Notes under the pieces: model-generated
The model's database searches: none
Told to the model about the DNA's origin: nothing
The model's input: only the letters and a program-made list of their open reading frames with translations
Program-made: the position numbers and the translations under genes
Assembly: GCA_946187865.1 (NCBI GenBank)
Contig: CAMHST010000005.1
Span: forward strand, 1-64,000
Source of the DNA: an uncultured Bacteroidales bacterium
GTDB lineage: Bacteria; Bacteroidota; Bacteroidia; Bacteroidales; UBA932
Direction of reading: 5' to 3'
Length of the DNA: 64,000 bases
Part shown: one piece after another, positions 33,244 through 42,094 of the stretch
Position numbering within the stretch: position 1 is the first letter of the stretch
How the letters are laid out: the number at the start of each line of letters is the position of its first letter

Positions 33244-36021
33244 CTAGAACAGGGTGGGTTCCCAGTCCGAGAAATCTACCGCCCCGTTGTCGTCCGGGTT
33301 TTGGCCGTCCGACGGGTCCTGGGGCTTGAGCAAGGCCGACGACTGGCCGGTTTGCTCGATGGGCGTTCCGGCGCCGGGCGTCTCTTCCGGGAAATCATCT
33401 TCGATATCCACATCCATGGGCTCCGGTTCCGGGGCGGGTTCTGCGTCGTCTTCCGGTTTATGGAGCGGCTCTCCGAATTCGACGGTTTTGAGGTCGTACG
33501 GGGAGCACTTCTTGCCCTTGGCCGTGAGTCCTTTCTTGGCGATGAATTCCTCTGCGTCAAGTGTTTCCGGTTCCCGATGCTCGAACTTTCCGCCGAAGGT
33601 CATGACCACCTGAGGGTGCAGGTCGGAGGAAATGTCCACCAGTTTGGAGCCCCGGGCGTCGGAGATGAACAGCAGCGGGGAGTTGTTGCTTTCGGTGAAG
33701 CTGAAGCGCTTCACATAGAAGGCTTTGGCCGCGTTGTCCCAGTACAGGACCGTGTACACCCGGCCGGGATCGAATTTTTCTATCCGCACGACATCGCCCT
33801 GGTACTTGTTCACCAGGTCGTAGGTGGTGGTGTAATAGGAGCCGTCGGCAAAGATGGCCAGCACGCGGTCTTGTCCGGAGAATTTGCCCAGGTGCGTGCC
33901 GCGGCCGTCTTCGTTCAGGCGCTGGATATCAGGGTCGTACCAGATGTCTTTCCCCTCCAGGGTGGTGATGCCTTTGGATTTAAGTTGGATACGGGCGATG
34001 GGGTTTTTGGTGACCAGGTTGCCGCGCGACGCTTTCCCCTTGATGGCGAGGGCGGCGAAATCCCATTCCAGCTGGGATTTCTTGAGCCCTTTCTTGGGGC
34101 GCAGGCTGATCCGAACCGTCTCTGCCTCTCCGTTGTGGTTCACCGTGAACCAGAGAATCTTGGAGCCCTCCGCCCCGGTGGTGATGTCGTAATCCTTATC
34201 CCGGGTAATGGAGGTGATGGCGAAGCGTTTGGCATAATAGGCCGGGCCTTTCCCTTCCCGGTAAATCACGTTGTAAATGGTGCGCTCGTCTCCCCGGTTG
34301 AAAACACCGGCGTAAAGGAGGTCTTTCCCGAAGAAGGCTTTGTCGCTTACCTTGGTCACCCGGTATTTGCCGTCCCGGCCGATGACGATGATCTCGCTCA
34401 GGTCCGAGCATTCGCTGACAAACTCGCCGCCGTCGTCCCGCTTGAGGCCGATTCCCACAAAGCCCTCTGCCAGGTTGGCGTAGAGCTTGGCGTTGTTGGA
34501 GACCACTTTGGTAACCGTAATGTTTTCCAGCGAGGAGATTTCCGTGAGCCGGGGCCAGGCCTTTCCGTATTTTTTCTTCAGGCCCTGGAACCACTCGATG
34601 GTGACATCTGTCATGCGGGAAAGCTTGTCCCGGATGTCTTTCATCTGGTCTTCGATGGCGTAGATTTTCTCGTCCAGGGCTTTGGTGTCGAACTTGGAGA
34701 TCTTCCGCACCGGTTTCTCTACCAGCTTCAGGATATCCTCCATGGTGATGGGCCTGTGCAGCAGGTCCTGGTACTGGAGCATCTGGCTCAGGACGTCCTG
34801 CAGCTGCTCTTCCCAGCTGAGCTGGTTCTGTTCCAGCACCTTATAAATGCGGTTCTCGAAGAAGATGCGCTCCAGGGAGCTGTAGTGCCAGTCGTCTTCC
34901 AGTTCTCCCAGTTTCACGTTCAGCTCTGCCTCCAGGATGTCGCGGGTGTGCCAGGTGTCGTATTCCAGGATTTCGTTCACGGTAAGGAATACCGGCTTGT
35001 TTTCCCGGATGACGCAGGCATTGGGCGCGATCTTGGTCTCGCATTCGGTGAAGGCATACAGGGCGTCGATGGTTTTGTCCGGGGAGACATCGGCGGGAAG
35101 ATGGATCACAATCTCCACCTTGTCGGTGGTCATGTCTTCTATCTTCTTGATATTGATCTTCTTCTTGTCCTTTGCCTTGAGGATGCTGTCGATAATGGCG
35201 TGGGAGGTTTTCCCGTAGGGGATCTCCGTGATGGTGATGGTGGACTTGTCTACCTTGTTGATCCGGGCCCGCACCTTGACCATGCCGCCGCGCTTGCCCT
35301 GGTTGTACTTGGAACAGTCGGCGATGCCGCCGGTGGGGAAGTCCGGCAGCAGGGTGTAGGGCTGGGAGCGGAGGATGGCGATGGAGGCGTCTATGAGCTC
35401 GTTGAAGTTGTGGGGGAGGATCTTGGAGGAAAGGCCGGCGGCGATACCCTCCGTGCCCTGGGCCAGCAGCAGCGGGAAGCGGACGGGCAGTTCCGTGGGC
35501 TCCTGGTTGCGGCCGTCGTAGGAGGTCATCCAGGGGGTGACTTTGGGGTCGAAGACCACCTCTTTGGCAAATTTGGAAAGCCGGGCCTCGATGTATCGGG
35601 GGGCGGCGTTGGAGTCTCCCGTGAGAATGTTGCCCCAGTTTCCCTGGCAGTCGATCAGGAGGCCTTTCTGCCCCAGCGTGACCAGGGCGCCCAGGATAGA
35701 GGCGTCGCCGTGGGGATGGTACTGCATGGCCTGGCCCACGATGTTGGCCACCTTGGTGTAGCGGCCGTCGTCCATGGTGAACATGGTATGCAGCACGCGG
35801 CGTTGCACGGGCTTGAACCCGTCTACGATATGCGGAACGGCACGGTCCAGGATGGTATAGGAGGCGTAGTCCAGATACCAGTCCTTGAACATGCCGGAAA
35901 GCTTGTATTTCCGGCTGTCGCTGCCCAGCAGGCGGTCAAATTTCCCGGACGCAACGGCATCCTCTCCCAATTCTTCTTCGGGTTCTTCCTGATTGTCAAT
36001 TTCTTCCCAATCCTCTGCCAT
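33244..36021 (-). CDS. parC: DNA topoisomerase IV subunit A (GyrA/ParC family)
   Basis: This 925-residue type IIA topoisomerase A subunit cuts and religates DNA. The winged-helix/tower domain has DGFKPVQRRVLHTMF, QAMQYHPHGDASI, and the active-site tyrosine Tyr143 in SNAAPRYIEARLSKFA. GTEGIAAGLSSKILPHN is also present. The C-terminal part forms divergent beta-pinwheel blades without the GyrA box, favouring ParC. A long acidic, Pro-rich tail (ending in DFSDWEPTLF) extends past the fold. parE is not adjacent. The gene ends the minus-strand unit that starts at exbB; era is 14 bases upstream. Confidence 0.92.
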   Translation of the reverse strand: MAEDWEEIDNQEEPEEELGEDAVASGKFDRLLGSDSRKYKLSGMFKDWYLDYASYTILDRAVPHIVDGFKPVQRRVLHTMFTMDDGRYTKVANIVGQAMQYHPHGDASILGALVTLGQKGLLIDCQGNWGNILTGDSNAAPRYIEARLSKFAKEVVFDPKVTPWMTSYDGRNQEPTELPVRFPLLLAQGTEGIAAGLSSKILPHNFNELIDASIAILRSQPYTLLPDFPTGGIADCSKYNQGKRGGMVKVRARINKVDKSTITITEIPYGKTSHAIIDSILKAKDKKKINIKKIEDMTTDKVEIVIHLPADVSPDKTIDALYAFTECETKIAPNACVIRENKPVFLTVNEILEYDTWHTRDILEAELNVKLGELEDDWHYSSLERIFFENRIYKVLEQNQLSWEEQLQDVLSQMLQYQDLLHRPITMEDILKLVEKPVRKISKFDTKALDEKIYAIEDQMKDIRDKLSRMTDVTIEWFQGLKKKYGKAWPRLTEISSLENITVTKVVSNNAKLYANLAEGFVGIGLKRDDGGEFVSECSDLSEIIVIGRDGKYRVTKVSDKAFFGKDLLYAGVFNRGDERTIYNVIYREGKGPAYYAKRFAITSITRDKDYDITTGAEGSKILWFTVNHNGEAETVRISLRPKKGLKKSQLEWDFAALAIKGKASRGNLVTKNPIARIQLKSKGITTLEGKDIWYDPDIQRLNEDGRGTHLGKFSGQDRVLAIFADGSYYTTTYDLVNKYQGDVVRIEKFDPGRVYTVLYWDNAAKAFYVKRFSFTESNNSPLLFISDARGSKLVDISSDLHPQVVMTFGGKFEHREPETLDAEEFIAKKGLTAKGKKCSPYDLKTVEFGEPLHKPEDDAEPAPEPEPMDVDIEDDFPEETPGAGTPIEQTGQSSALLKPQDPSDGQNPDDNGAVDFSDWEPTLF

Positions 36022-36035
36022 AGTGTTTTTCTCGC

Positions 36036-36917
36036 TTAAAACTCATACCCGAAGCGGCGGAGTTCCTTGCGGTTCTCGCGCCAGTCGGGGTCCACTTTCA
36101 CAAATGTACTCAAAAAAACTTTTTTCTGGAAGAAATCTTCCATGTCCAGGCGAGCCTCGGTGCCCACTTTCTTGAGCATTTTTCCGCCTTTTCCGATGAT
36201 GATCCCTTTCTGCGAATCCCGCATCACATAGATGACGGCGCTGATCTCGTAGCGGTCTTCCCCTTCGTGGAAGGCCTCGATCTCTACCTGGCAGCTGTAG
36301 GGGATTTCCTCGCTGTAGTTCAGGAAAATCTTCTCCCGCAGGATCTCGGAGGCGAAGAAACGGAGGTTCTTGTCCGTGAACTGCTCTTTGTCGAACCAGG
36401 CCGGCGCTTCCGGCAGGCGGGAAGAAACCGCCTCCAGGATGCTTTCCAGATTGAATTTCTCCTGGGCCGATGCCGGGATGATCAGGGCTTTGGGCAACTG
36501 CTCTTTCCACCACTGCATCAGTTCCACCACCTTTTCCTGGGAAGAGAGGTCGATCTTGTTGATGACCAGGATCACCGGGCACTCCAGTTTCTGGAGCTTG
36601 GCTATATAGGCGTCGTTTTTGTCGGCCTTTTCCACGGTGTCGGTCACATACAGGATGATGTCCGCGTCGCCGATGGCGGTGTCTACGAAGCTGAGCATGT
36701 TCTGCTGGAGCCGATAGCTGGGCTTCAGGATGCCCGGCGTGTCGGAGTACACGATCTGGTAGTCTTCCCCGCTCACGATGCCCATGATCCGGTGCCGGGT
36801 GGTCTGGGCCTTGGCGGTGACGATGGAAAGCTTTTCGCCCACCAGTGCATTCATGAGCGTGGATTTGCCCACGTTCGGATTGCCGATGATATTGACAAAA
36901 CCAGCCCTGTGTGCCAT
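36036..36917 (-). CDS. era: GTPase Era
   Basis: This 293-residue GTPase helps assemble the 30S subunit by binding the 3' end of 16S rRNA. G motifs are G1 IGNPNVGKSTLMNAL, G3 YSDTPGIL, G4 VINKIDLSS and G5 IPASAQEKFN. The C-terminal KH domain contains the GKGGKMLKKVGTEARLDMEDFF motif. The length is typical. The start codon overlaps the last base of the upstream pseudouridine synthase gene, so two ribosome-related genes are coupled; parC follows 14 bases later. Confidence 0.97.
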   Translation of the reverse strand: MAHRAGFVNIIGNPNVGKSTLMNALVGEKLSIVTAKAQTTRHRIMGIVSGEDYQIVYSDTPGILKPSYRLQQNMLSFVDTAIGDADIILYVTDTVEKADKNDAYIAKLQKLECPVILVINKIDLSSQEKVVELMQWWKEQLPKALIIPASAQEKFNLESILEAVSSRLPEAPAWFDKEQFTDKNLRFFASEILREKIFLNYSEEIPYSCQVEIEAFHEGEDRYEISAVIYVMRDSQKGIIIGKGGKMLKKVGTEARLDMEDFFQKKVFLSTFVKVDPDWRENRKELRRFGYEF

Positions 36918-38137
36918 TATACGTATGCTCCCATCTTAAGGATATTCACTTCGCCCTCCGTGAGGTAGCGCCAGTCGCTCTTTTTGAGCCCTTTCTTGGT
37001 GAGGCCGGCGAAATACACGCGGTCCAGGGCGCGGACTTCGTAGCCCAGCGACTCGAAGATGCGGCGCACGATGCGGTTTTTCCCGGAGTGGATCTCGATG
37101 CCCAGCTGACGGTGGTCGTGGGCGTCGATGTACTCCAGTTCATCGGCCGCCACCACGCCGTCGTTGAGCTCGATCCCTTCCAGGATCTTGGCCTTGTCTT
37201 CCTCCGAGAGGGGAGCGTCCAGGACTACCTGGTAAATCTTCTTTTTATTGTAGGAAGGGTGGGTGAGGTGTTCGGCCATCTCCCCGTCGTTGGTGAACAT
37301 GAGCACGCCGGTGGTGTTCTTGTCCAGGCGGCCTACCGGGAATACGCGGGTGGGGCAGCCTTTCAGCAGGTCCATCACGGTTTTCTCCGCGTGGGGGTCG
37401 CTGGCTGTGGTGACATAGCCTTTGGGCTTGTTCATCACGATATACACTTTTTCCTCGCCTTTGAGACGCTCTCCGTTGAAGCGGATGTCGTCCGTGAGCA
37501 CGTTCACTTTGGTGCCCAGCTCCGTAACCACTTCTCCGTTTACGGTGACAACGCCGCTTTGGATGAAGGTGTCGGCCTCCCTGCGGGAGCACACGCCGGA
37601 GTTCGCGATGAATTTATTCAGGCGCACAACCTCCTGGATTTCGGTTTTGACGGTGTCGTCGTCGCTGTAGCGGCCGTTCACCTGGGGCTTGCGGCGGAGC
37701 ATGGCGTTCATCCCTTCGTCGGCCTGGTTGCGCTTGGGGGCGGACTTGCCGAAAGAGGGCTTTCCATAGCCGCTGCGGTTAGCGGTGCGGCTGCCGGCGG
37801 CACCCTTGGCGCCGTAACTCTTGCGCGGACCGCCTTCAGGACGATGTCCGCCTTCTGCCGGCCGGCCTTCCCCGGAGAAACGGTGCGGCTTATAGCTGCC
37901 CTCATTCCGGAAACCGCCTTCACTGTGGCGGCCACCCTCGCCGTGGTGGTATCCGCCTTCGCTGCGATATCCGCCTTCGCTGCGGCGGCCACCCTCCGGG
38001 CGGGGGGTGTAGGCACGGCGGGCGGGACGCTCGCCGGAATCGAAACTGCGGCTGGTTGAATAATCTACTTTTTCTGCGTGGCCTTCTGCGGGCCTTCTGG
38101 TGATACGTTTTCTCGTACCTTTTTTGATGTCTTCCAT
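36917..38137 (-). CDS. rluB: RsuA/RluB-type rRNA pseudouridine synthase with a repeat-rich N-terminus
   Basis: This 406-residue protein has an S4 RNA-binding domain (VRLNKFIANSGVCSRREADTFIQ, about 165-225) and an RsuA/RluB catalytic domain with VFPVGRLDKNTTGVLMFTND, where the catalytic Asp sits in GRLDKNT. EIHSGKNRIVRRIFESLGYEV is the final motif. The N-terminal 160 residues are low complexity, with tandem SEGGYRSEGG/GEGGRHSEGG units and many Arg and Lys, probably a disordered RNA-binding tail. Such tails are common on this protein in Bacteroidetes. RluB modifies 23S rRNA, but RluB versus RluE/RsuA is not certain. The start overlaps era. Confidence 0.88.
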   Translation of the reverse strand: MEDIKKGTRKRITRRPAEGHAEKVDYSTSRSFDSGERPARRAYTPRPEGGRRSEGGYRSEGGYHHGEGGRHSEGGFRNEGSYKPHRFSGEGRPAEGGHRPEGGPRKSYGAKGAAGSRTANRSGYGKPSFGKSAPKRNQADEGMNAMLRRKPQVNGRYSDDDTVKTEIQEVVRLNKFIANSGVCSRREADTFIQSGVVTVNGEVVTELGTKVNVLTDDIRFNGERLKGEEKVYIVMNKPKGYVTTASDPHAEKTVMDLLKGCPTRVFPVGRLDKNTTGVLMFTNDGEMAEHLTHPSYNKKKIYQVVLDAPLSEEDKAKILEGIELNDGVVAADELEYIDAHDHRQLGIEIHSGKNRIVRRIFESLGYEVRALDRVYFAGLTKKGLKKSDWRYLTEGEVNILKMGAYV

Positions 38138-38189
38138 AAAAACTTGACCCTCACGGGCTTGTTAAGAATTATACATGCGACTCACGTCG

Positions 38190-38978
38190 TTATTTGAGCT
38201 TGAATATATAGGTGATGGTGCCCAGCTGTACGGCCGGGGCATCTGCCTTCTGGTTGAAATGCGCCTTGAGCGCAGCGTTGCGGGCGGCGTTCCACAGGTT
38301 TTTATCCGTTACGGTGGTGCCCTCTACGCCGGGAATGGCGTCGGTCACCTCGCCGTACTGGTTCACCTTGATCTGGACCACTACGCGCCCTTCCGCCTGG
38401 GCCGAATAGGACGGTTTGGGAAGGGTTCCCAGCACCGTGCGTCCCTGCAGGTGGGCATTGGCGCTGCCCTCGGTCTTGCCCGTCTGGGCATTGCCGTCCG
38501 GCTGTCCGGCCTTGAAGCCTTCCGAGGCCTCGGAGGCGCTGTGCGGGGTGGTGGCGGTATTGTCCTGGGTGCTCATGCCGGGGAAGGAAGCCCGGGGATC
38601 CAGTTTGGGCTCTTCCTGCTTGGGGGTGGGCACTTCCACGTCTCCGTGCGGGTCCGGCTTGGTGGCGGGGGTGGTGTTGGGCCTGTCGCTCACCGTGGGG
38701 GATTCGGCCTGCTGGACCAGTTCCACAGGACGGGTAAGGTCTACCTGCTGGGACTGCGGCTCCCGGCCGGCCTGGGCGGGGATGGGCTTTTCGGGGACCG
38801 TCTCTTCCTCGAACTCGATTACCAGGGAAGTGCGCTCCGGCGGGGGCGGATCCAGGTAGCTGAACCCGGTGGTGAGGCAGATTACCAGGGCCAGGGCATG
38901 CACCGCCACCGTGACGGCGATACCGGTCACGTTGGCGTTCTTATCCCGCTGCTCTCTGGTTCTCTGGTAAGGCTGCAT
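38190..38978 (-). CDS. tonB: TonB energy-transducing protein
   Basis: This 262-residue TonB transfers proton-motive energy to outer-membrane receptors. It has a short cytoplasmic N-terminus, one membrane helix (VTGIAVTVAVHALALVICLTTGF), a long Pro-, Glu- and Thr-rich periplasmic linker, and a C-terminal TonB domain (AEGRVVVQIKVNQYGEVTDAI ending TYIFKLK). The exact order exbB-exbD-tonB follows the operon on this strand. The 52-base gap 38138-38189 to the pseudouridine synthase gene holds no clear promoter box. Confidence 0.9.
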   Translation of the reverse strand: MQPYQRTREQRDKNANVTGIAVTVAVHALALVICLTTGFSYLDPPPPERTSLVIEFEEETVPEKPIPAQAGREPQSQQVDLTRPVELVQQAESPTVSDRPNTTPATKPDPHGDVEVPTPKQEEPKLDPRASFPGMSTQDNTATTPHSASEASEGFKAGQPDGNAQTGKTEGSANAHLQGRTVLGTLPKPSYSAQAEGRVVVQIKVNQYGEVTDAIPGVEGTTVTDKNLWNAARNAALKAHFNQKADAPAVQLGTITYIFKLK

Positions 38979-38984
38979 GGCTGT

Positions 38985-39395
38985 TTATTCGGGTTGGGTG
39001 GCCAGGATCACCTTGTAGTGATTCCGCTTGGCTATATTCATAATCTGTACCACTTCTCCCACGGGGACGCTCTCGTCCGAGAAAATGGAGAAAGTGGGGT
39101 CTTCTTCCTGCGACAGCAGGCCGATCAGTTCATCTTCCACGGCCTCGTAGGAGAGGGGATCTTGGTCCCCGTTCACATGGTAGGTGTAGGTGTCGTTGCC
39201 CCAGTCCTTGATGCTTACGCTCACGGTGGCCTTGGCGTTCACCTGCCCGGTGCTCCTCGGAAGCAGGAGCTTAAGGGCGTTGGGGTTGATGAGCGTGGAG
39301 GTGACCAGGAAGAAGATCAGCAGCAGGAACACGATATCCGTCATGCTGGATACCGAGAACGTCGGGTCCACCTTGGTGTTTCGCTTGAGTGCCAT
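38985..39395 (-). CDS. exbD: Biopolymer transport protein ExbD
   Basis: This 136-residue ExbD has the expected short cytoplasmic tail, one membrane helix (SSMTDIVFLLLIFFLVTSTLI) with the functional Asp in its first turn, and a periplasmic domain (SVSIKDWGNDTYTYHVNG... VVQIMNIAKRNHYKVILAT). It works with ExbB and TonB as a proton-driven motor. The ATG at 39395 gives the family-typical MALKRNTKVD start; longer readings run into exbB. The tonB start lies 6 bases after its stop. Confidence 0.93.
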   Translation of the reverse strand: MALKRNTKVDPTFSVSSMTDIVFLLLIFFLVTSTLINPNALKLLLPRSTGQVNAKATVSVSIKDWGNDTYTYHVNGDQDPLSYEAVEDELIGLLSQEEDPTFSIFSDESVPVGEVVQIMNIAKRNHYKVILATQPE

Positions 39396-39399
39396 AAGA

Positions 39400-40131
39400 C
39401 TATTCTTCGCCGGGTTCGTTGAGGACGATGTCGATGAATTCCAGGGTGGAGCTTTCCATCTTGTACACAAGGTTGGAAACCTTGGAGGTGAGCCAGTTGT
39501 AGCCGAAGTAGGCGATGATGCCCACGATGAGGCCGCCCACGGTGGTGAGCATGGCGGTGTAGATACCGTCGCTGAGGAGGGTGATGTCTATGTTGTTGCC
39601 GGCCTTGGACATGTTGAAGAAGGCCTGCACCATACCCATCACGGTGCCCAGGAATCCGATCATGGGAGCGCCGCCGGCGATGGTGGCCAGGATGGGGAGT
39701 CCCTTCTCCAGGCGGGCCACTTCCACGTTGCCGATATTCTCGATGGCGCTTTGGATATCTGACATGGGACGGCCCATGCGGTGGATGCCGGTCTCGATCA
39801 TGCGGGCCACCGGGTTGTCGAACTTGCGGCACAGGGTGACGGCGCTCTTGGTTTTGCCGTCATTCATGTAGTCGCGGATGTCGTTCATGAAATTGGGGTC
39901 TATCTTGGAGGCATGGTCTATCATCCACCATTTGCGGCCGATGATGTAAATGGCGAGGATGCTCAGGGCAAGCAGGACCCACATCAGCGGGCCGCCCATG
40001 GTGAACATGGAGAAAAGGCTCTCGTTCATCTGGGTGGGCTGCTGCACGGCGGGGGCGGCGGTTTCCACGGCGCTTGCGGCCTCCTGGAGGGCGGCTCCCA
40101 GCGTGTCGGACTGAAGAAGAAGGGAAATCAT
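39400..40131 (-). CDS. exbB: MotA/TolQ/ExbB proton channel family protein
   Basis: This 243-residue ExbB has a first membrane helix (GGPLMWVLLALSILAIYII) after a poorly conserved N-terminus. A cytoplasmic loop with the GLPILATIAGGAPMIGFLGTVMGMVQAF helix follows; this is the family TMH2/TMH3 region lining the channel. A last helix, TTVGGLIVGIIAYFGYNWL, precedes a short tail. It uses the proton gradient to drive TonB with ExbD. The -7 box at 40166-40173 makes it the first gene of an operon that runs through exbD and tonB and probably on to parC. Confidence 0.93.
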   Translation of the reverse strand: MISLLLQSDTLGAALQEAASAVETAAPAVQQPTQMNESLFSMFTMGGPLMWVLLALSILAIYIIGRKWWMIDHASKIDPNFMNDIRDYMNDGKTKSAVTLCRKFDNPVARMIETGIHRMGRPMSDIQSAIENIGNVEVARLEKGLPILATIAGGAPMIGFLGTVMGMVQAFFNMSKAGNNIDITLLSDGIYTAMLTTVGGLIVGIIAYFGYNWLTSKVSNLVYKMESSTLEFIDIVLNEPGEE

Positions 40132-40165
40132 ATCTTTTAAAAATTATTATTATCGGTTCAAACTG

Positions 40166-40173
40166 CAAAGATA
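40166..40173 (-). promoter_or_regulatory. -7 box TATCTTTG for the exbB operon
   Basis: A perfect box on the minus strand lies 35 bases upstream of the ATG at 40131. It is a plausible promoter for the unit exbB to parC. Confidence 0.6.
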
Positions 40174-40203
40174 CAAAAAAGTGCCGATAAATACTATAAT
40201 TTA

Positions 40204-40971
40204 TTAGTAGAGGACTTGGTTCAGGAAAAGGGCGTGGCCGGGGACGGATTCTCCGGCGTCTCCCCGCGTGCCGTGGGCGATGAGTTCCGCTATCCACTCC
40301 GGGGCGTGTTTGCCCCGGCCCACCTCGATGAGCGATCCCACCGTTGCCCGGACCATGTTCCGGAGGAAGCGGTCTGCCGCAATCCGGAAATACCAGTATT
40401 CACCTTCTCCGCCCATCACCTGCAGGTGGGAGGGGACATAGGGCTTCCAGAAGGCGTCCATGACGGTGCAGACGGAGGTTTTGTTGTCGCCGCCGGTTTT
40501 CTCGAAGCAGGAGAAGTCGTGGGTGCCCAGAAGGTGGGAGCAGGCGCGGTTCATGGCCTCGAAATCCAACTCCGGATAGCCGCACTGCCACGACCAGGGG
40601 GCCACGAAAGGGTCTTTCTGCCTGTGAATGAAATAGGTGTATTCCCGACGGCGGGCGCTGAACCGGGCGTGGAAATCTTCGGCTGCGGGAGTGACGCTGT
40701 GAACCACTACCGAGCGGGGTAACATGGCATTTAATTTGTAGCATAAATCCGATTGCCCGAAGGGCAGGGGGCTGTCCGTGTCAAAGTGAGCGATATAGTT
40801 CACGGCGTTCACGGCAGTGTCTGTCCGGCCGGCGCCGGTAACCGCCACGGGGCGGCCCAGCAGGCGGGACAGGGTGGCCTCCAGGCTTGCTTGTACGGAC
40901 GGGGCGTTGGGCTGGATCTGCCAGCCGCAGAAAGCGGAGCCGTCGTATGAGAGGCAAAGAGAATAACGCAT
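40204..40971 (-). CDS. truA: tRNA pseudouridine synthase TruA
   Basis: This 255-residue TruA modifies uridines 38-40 of many tRNAs. Motifs are YSLCLSYDGSAFCGWQIQ at the start, the catalytic-Asp motif VTGAGRTDTAVNAVN, and later RRREYTYFIHRQKDP and FLRNMVRATVGSLIEVGRGK. The length is normal. The ATG at 40971 is the family start; an ATG five codons earlier is possible. It is divergent from the moxR gene at the head of the Bat operon and is not part of the exb operon. Confidence 0.95.
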   Translation of the reverse strand: MRYSLCLSYDGSAFCGWQIQPNAPSVQASLEATLSRLLGRPVAVTGAGRTDTAVNAVNYIAHFDTDSPLPFGQSDLCYKLNAMLPRSVVVHSVTPAAEDFHARFSARRREYTYFIHRQKDPFVAPWSWQCGYPELDFEAMNRACSHLLGTHDFSCFEKTGGDNKTSVCTVMDAFWKPYVPSHLQVMGGEGEYWYFRIAADRFLRNMVRATVGSLIEVGRGKHAPEWIAELIAHGTRGDAGESVPGHALFLNQVLY

Positions 40972-40991
40972 ATGCAAATGTAACAATTTAT

Positions 40992-41984
40992 ATGGAAAGC
41001 GTAAACATCCGTGAATTAAACGAGCGAATCCAGAAAGAAAGTTCCTTCGTGGACCTGCTGTCCCTGGAAATGGGCAAAGTGATTGTGGGGCAGAAGCATC
41101 TGATAGACAACCTGCTCATCGGCCTGCTCTCCGGTGGGCATATCCTGCTGGAGGGTGTTCCTGGTCTGGCCAAGACCCTGGCCATCAACACGCTGGCCCA
41201 GGCGGTGGATGCCAAATTCAGCCGTATCCAGTTCACCCCGGACCTGCTGCCCGCAGACGTGGTGGGCACCCTGGTCTATTCCCAGAAGCGGGAAGAATTC
41301 GAGGTGCACAAAGGCCCCATCTTCGCCAACTTCGTACTGGCCGATGAAATCAACCGTTCCCCGGCCAAGGTGCAGAGCGCCCTGCTGGAAGCCATGCAGG
41401 AAAAGCAGGTGACTATCGGCGAGAATACATACAAACTGCCGGAGCCGTTCCTGGTGATGGCCACCCAGAACCCGATCGAGCAGGAAGGCACTTATCCGCT
41501 GCCGGAAGCCCAGGTAGACCGTTTCATGCTCAAGGTGGTGGTCTCTTACCCCAAGAAAGAGGAGGAAAAGCAGATTATCCGGATGAACAATGCCGGGGAA
41601 TTCCCCAAGGCCCAGGCCGTGGTGAAACCGGAAGACATCATCCGGGCGCGGGAAGTGGTTCGCGACGTATATATGGACGAAAAGATAGAGCGTTACATCG
41701 TAGATATCGTCTATGCCAGCCGTACGCCGGAAGAATATGGCCTGCAGGAGCTTAAGAGCTTTATCTCCTACGGCGCCTCCCCGCGTGCCAGCATCTCCCT
41801 TTCGCTCGCGTCCAAAGCCTACGCCTTCATCAAGCGCCGCGGCTACGTGATCCCGGAAGACGTGCGTGCGGTATGCAACGAAGTGCTCCGCCACCGTATC
41901 GGCCTCACCTATGAGGCGGAGGCGGAGAATGTCACGCCGGAACAGATTATCGAGAAGATCATCAACGCGGTAGTAGTCCCGTAG
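40992..41984 (+). CDS. MoxR-type AAA+ ATPase at the head of the Bat operon
   Basis: This 330-residue MoxR-family AAA+ ATPase is a chaperone-like protein that usually works with VWA-domain partners. Motifs are Walker A LLEGVPGLAKTLAIN, Walker B FVLADEINRSPAKVQ, sensor 1 LVMATQNPIEQEGTYPLPEAQVDRF, and the sensor 2 region with SPRASISLSLASKAYAF. The gene order moxR, DUF58, unknown, batA, batB, batC, batDE is the Bacteroides aerotolerance arrangement. The start at ATG 40992 overlaps no other gene; a longer reading enters antisense truA. Confidence 0.94.
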   Translation: MESVNIRELNERIQKESSFVDLLSLEMGKVIVGQKHLIDNLLIGLLSGGHILLEGVPGLAKTLAINTLAQAVDAKFSRIQFTPDLLPADVVGTLVYSQKREEFEVHKGPIFANFVLADEINRSPAKVQSALLEAMQEKQVTIGENTYKLPEPFLVMATQNPIEQEGTYPLPEAQVDRFMLKVVVSYPKKEEEKQIIRMNNAGEFPKAQAVVKPEDIIRAREVVRDVYMDEKIERYIVDIVYASRTPEEYGLQELKSFISYGASPRASISLSLASKAYAFIKRRGYVIPEDVRAVCNEVLRHRIGLTYEAEAENVTPEQIIEKIINAVVVP

Positions 41985-42011
41985 CGCAGGCTTACGCACA
42001 GACTTTGTTTG

Positions 42012-42070
42012 AGGGGGCCCTGCCCCCTATTATCCCCCGCGGCCTCCGGCCGGTCGCTCTGCAGAGCGAC
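42012..42070. repeat. Cluster of three GC-rich palindromes inside the Bat operon
   Basis: AGGGGGC/GCCCCCT (42012-42028), GGCC/GGCC (42041-42051) and the perfect 18-base palindrome GTCGCTCTGCAGAGCGAC (42053-42070) lie between moxR and the DUF58 gene. They could attenuate read-through or stabilise the moxR transcript. No box is evident, so the operon probably continues through. Confidence 0.6.
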
Positions 42071-42094
42071 TTGTGAGGAACTTCATTGAGACTT

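Noticed and set aside
33301-36039. A 912-codon open frame on the plus strand opposite parC
   Set aside because: It is antisense to a fully conserved topoisomerase gene, has low-complexity His/Gly/Val-rich text, no promoter and no recognisable domain. High GC makes such long shadow frames common.
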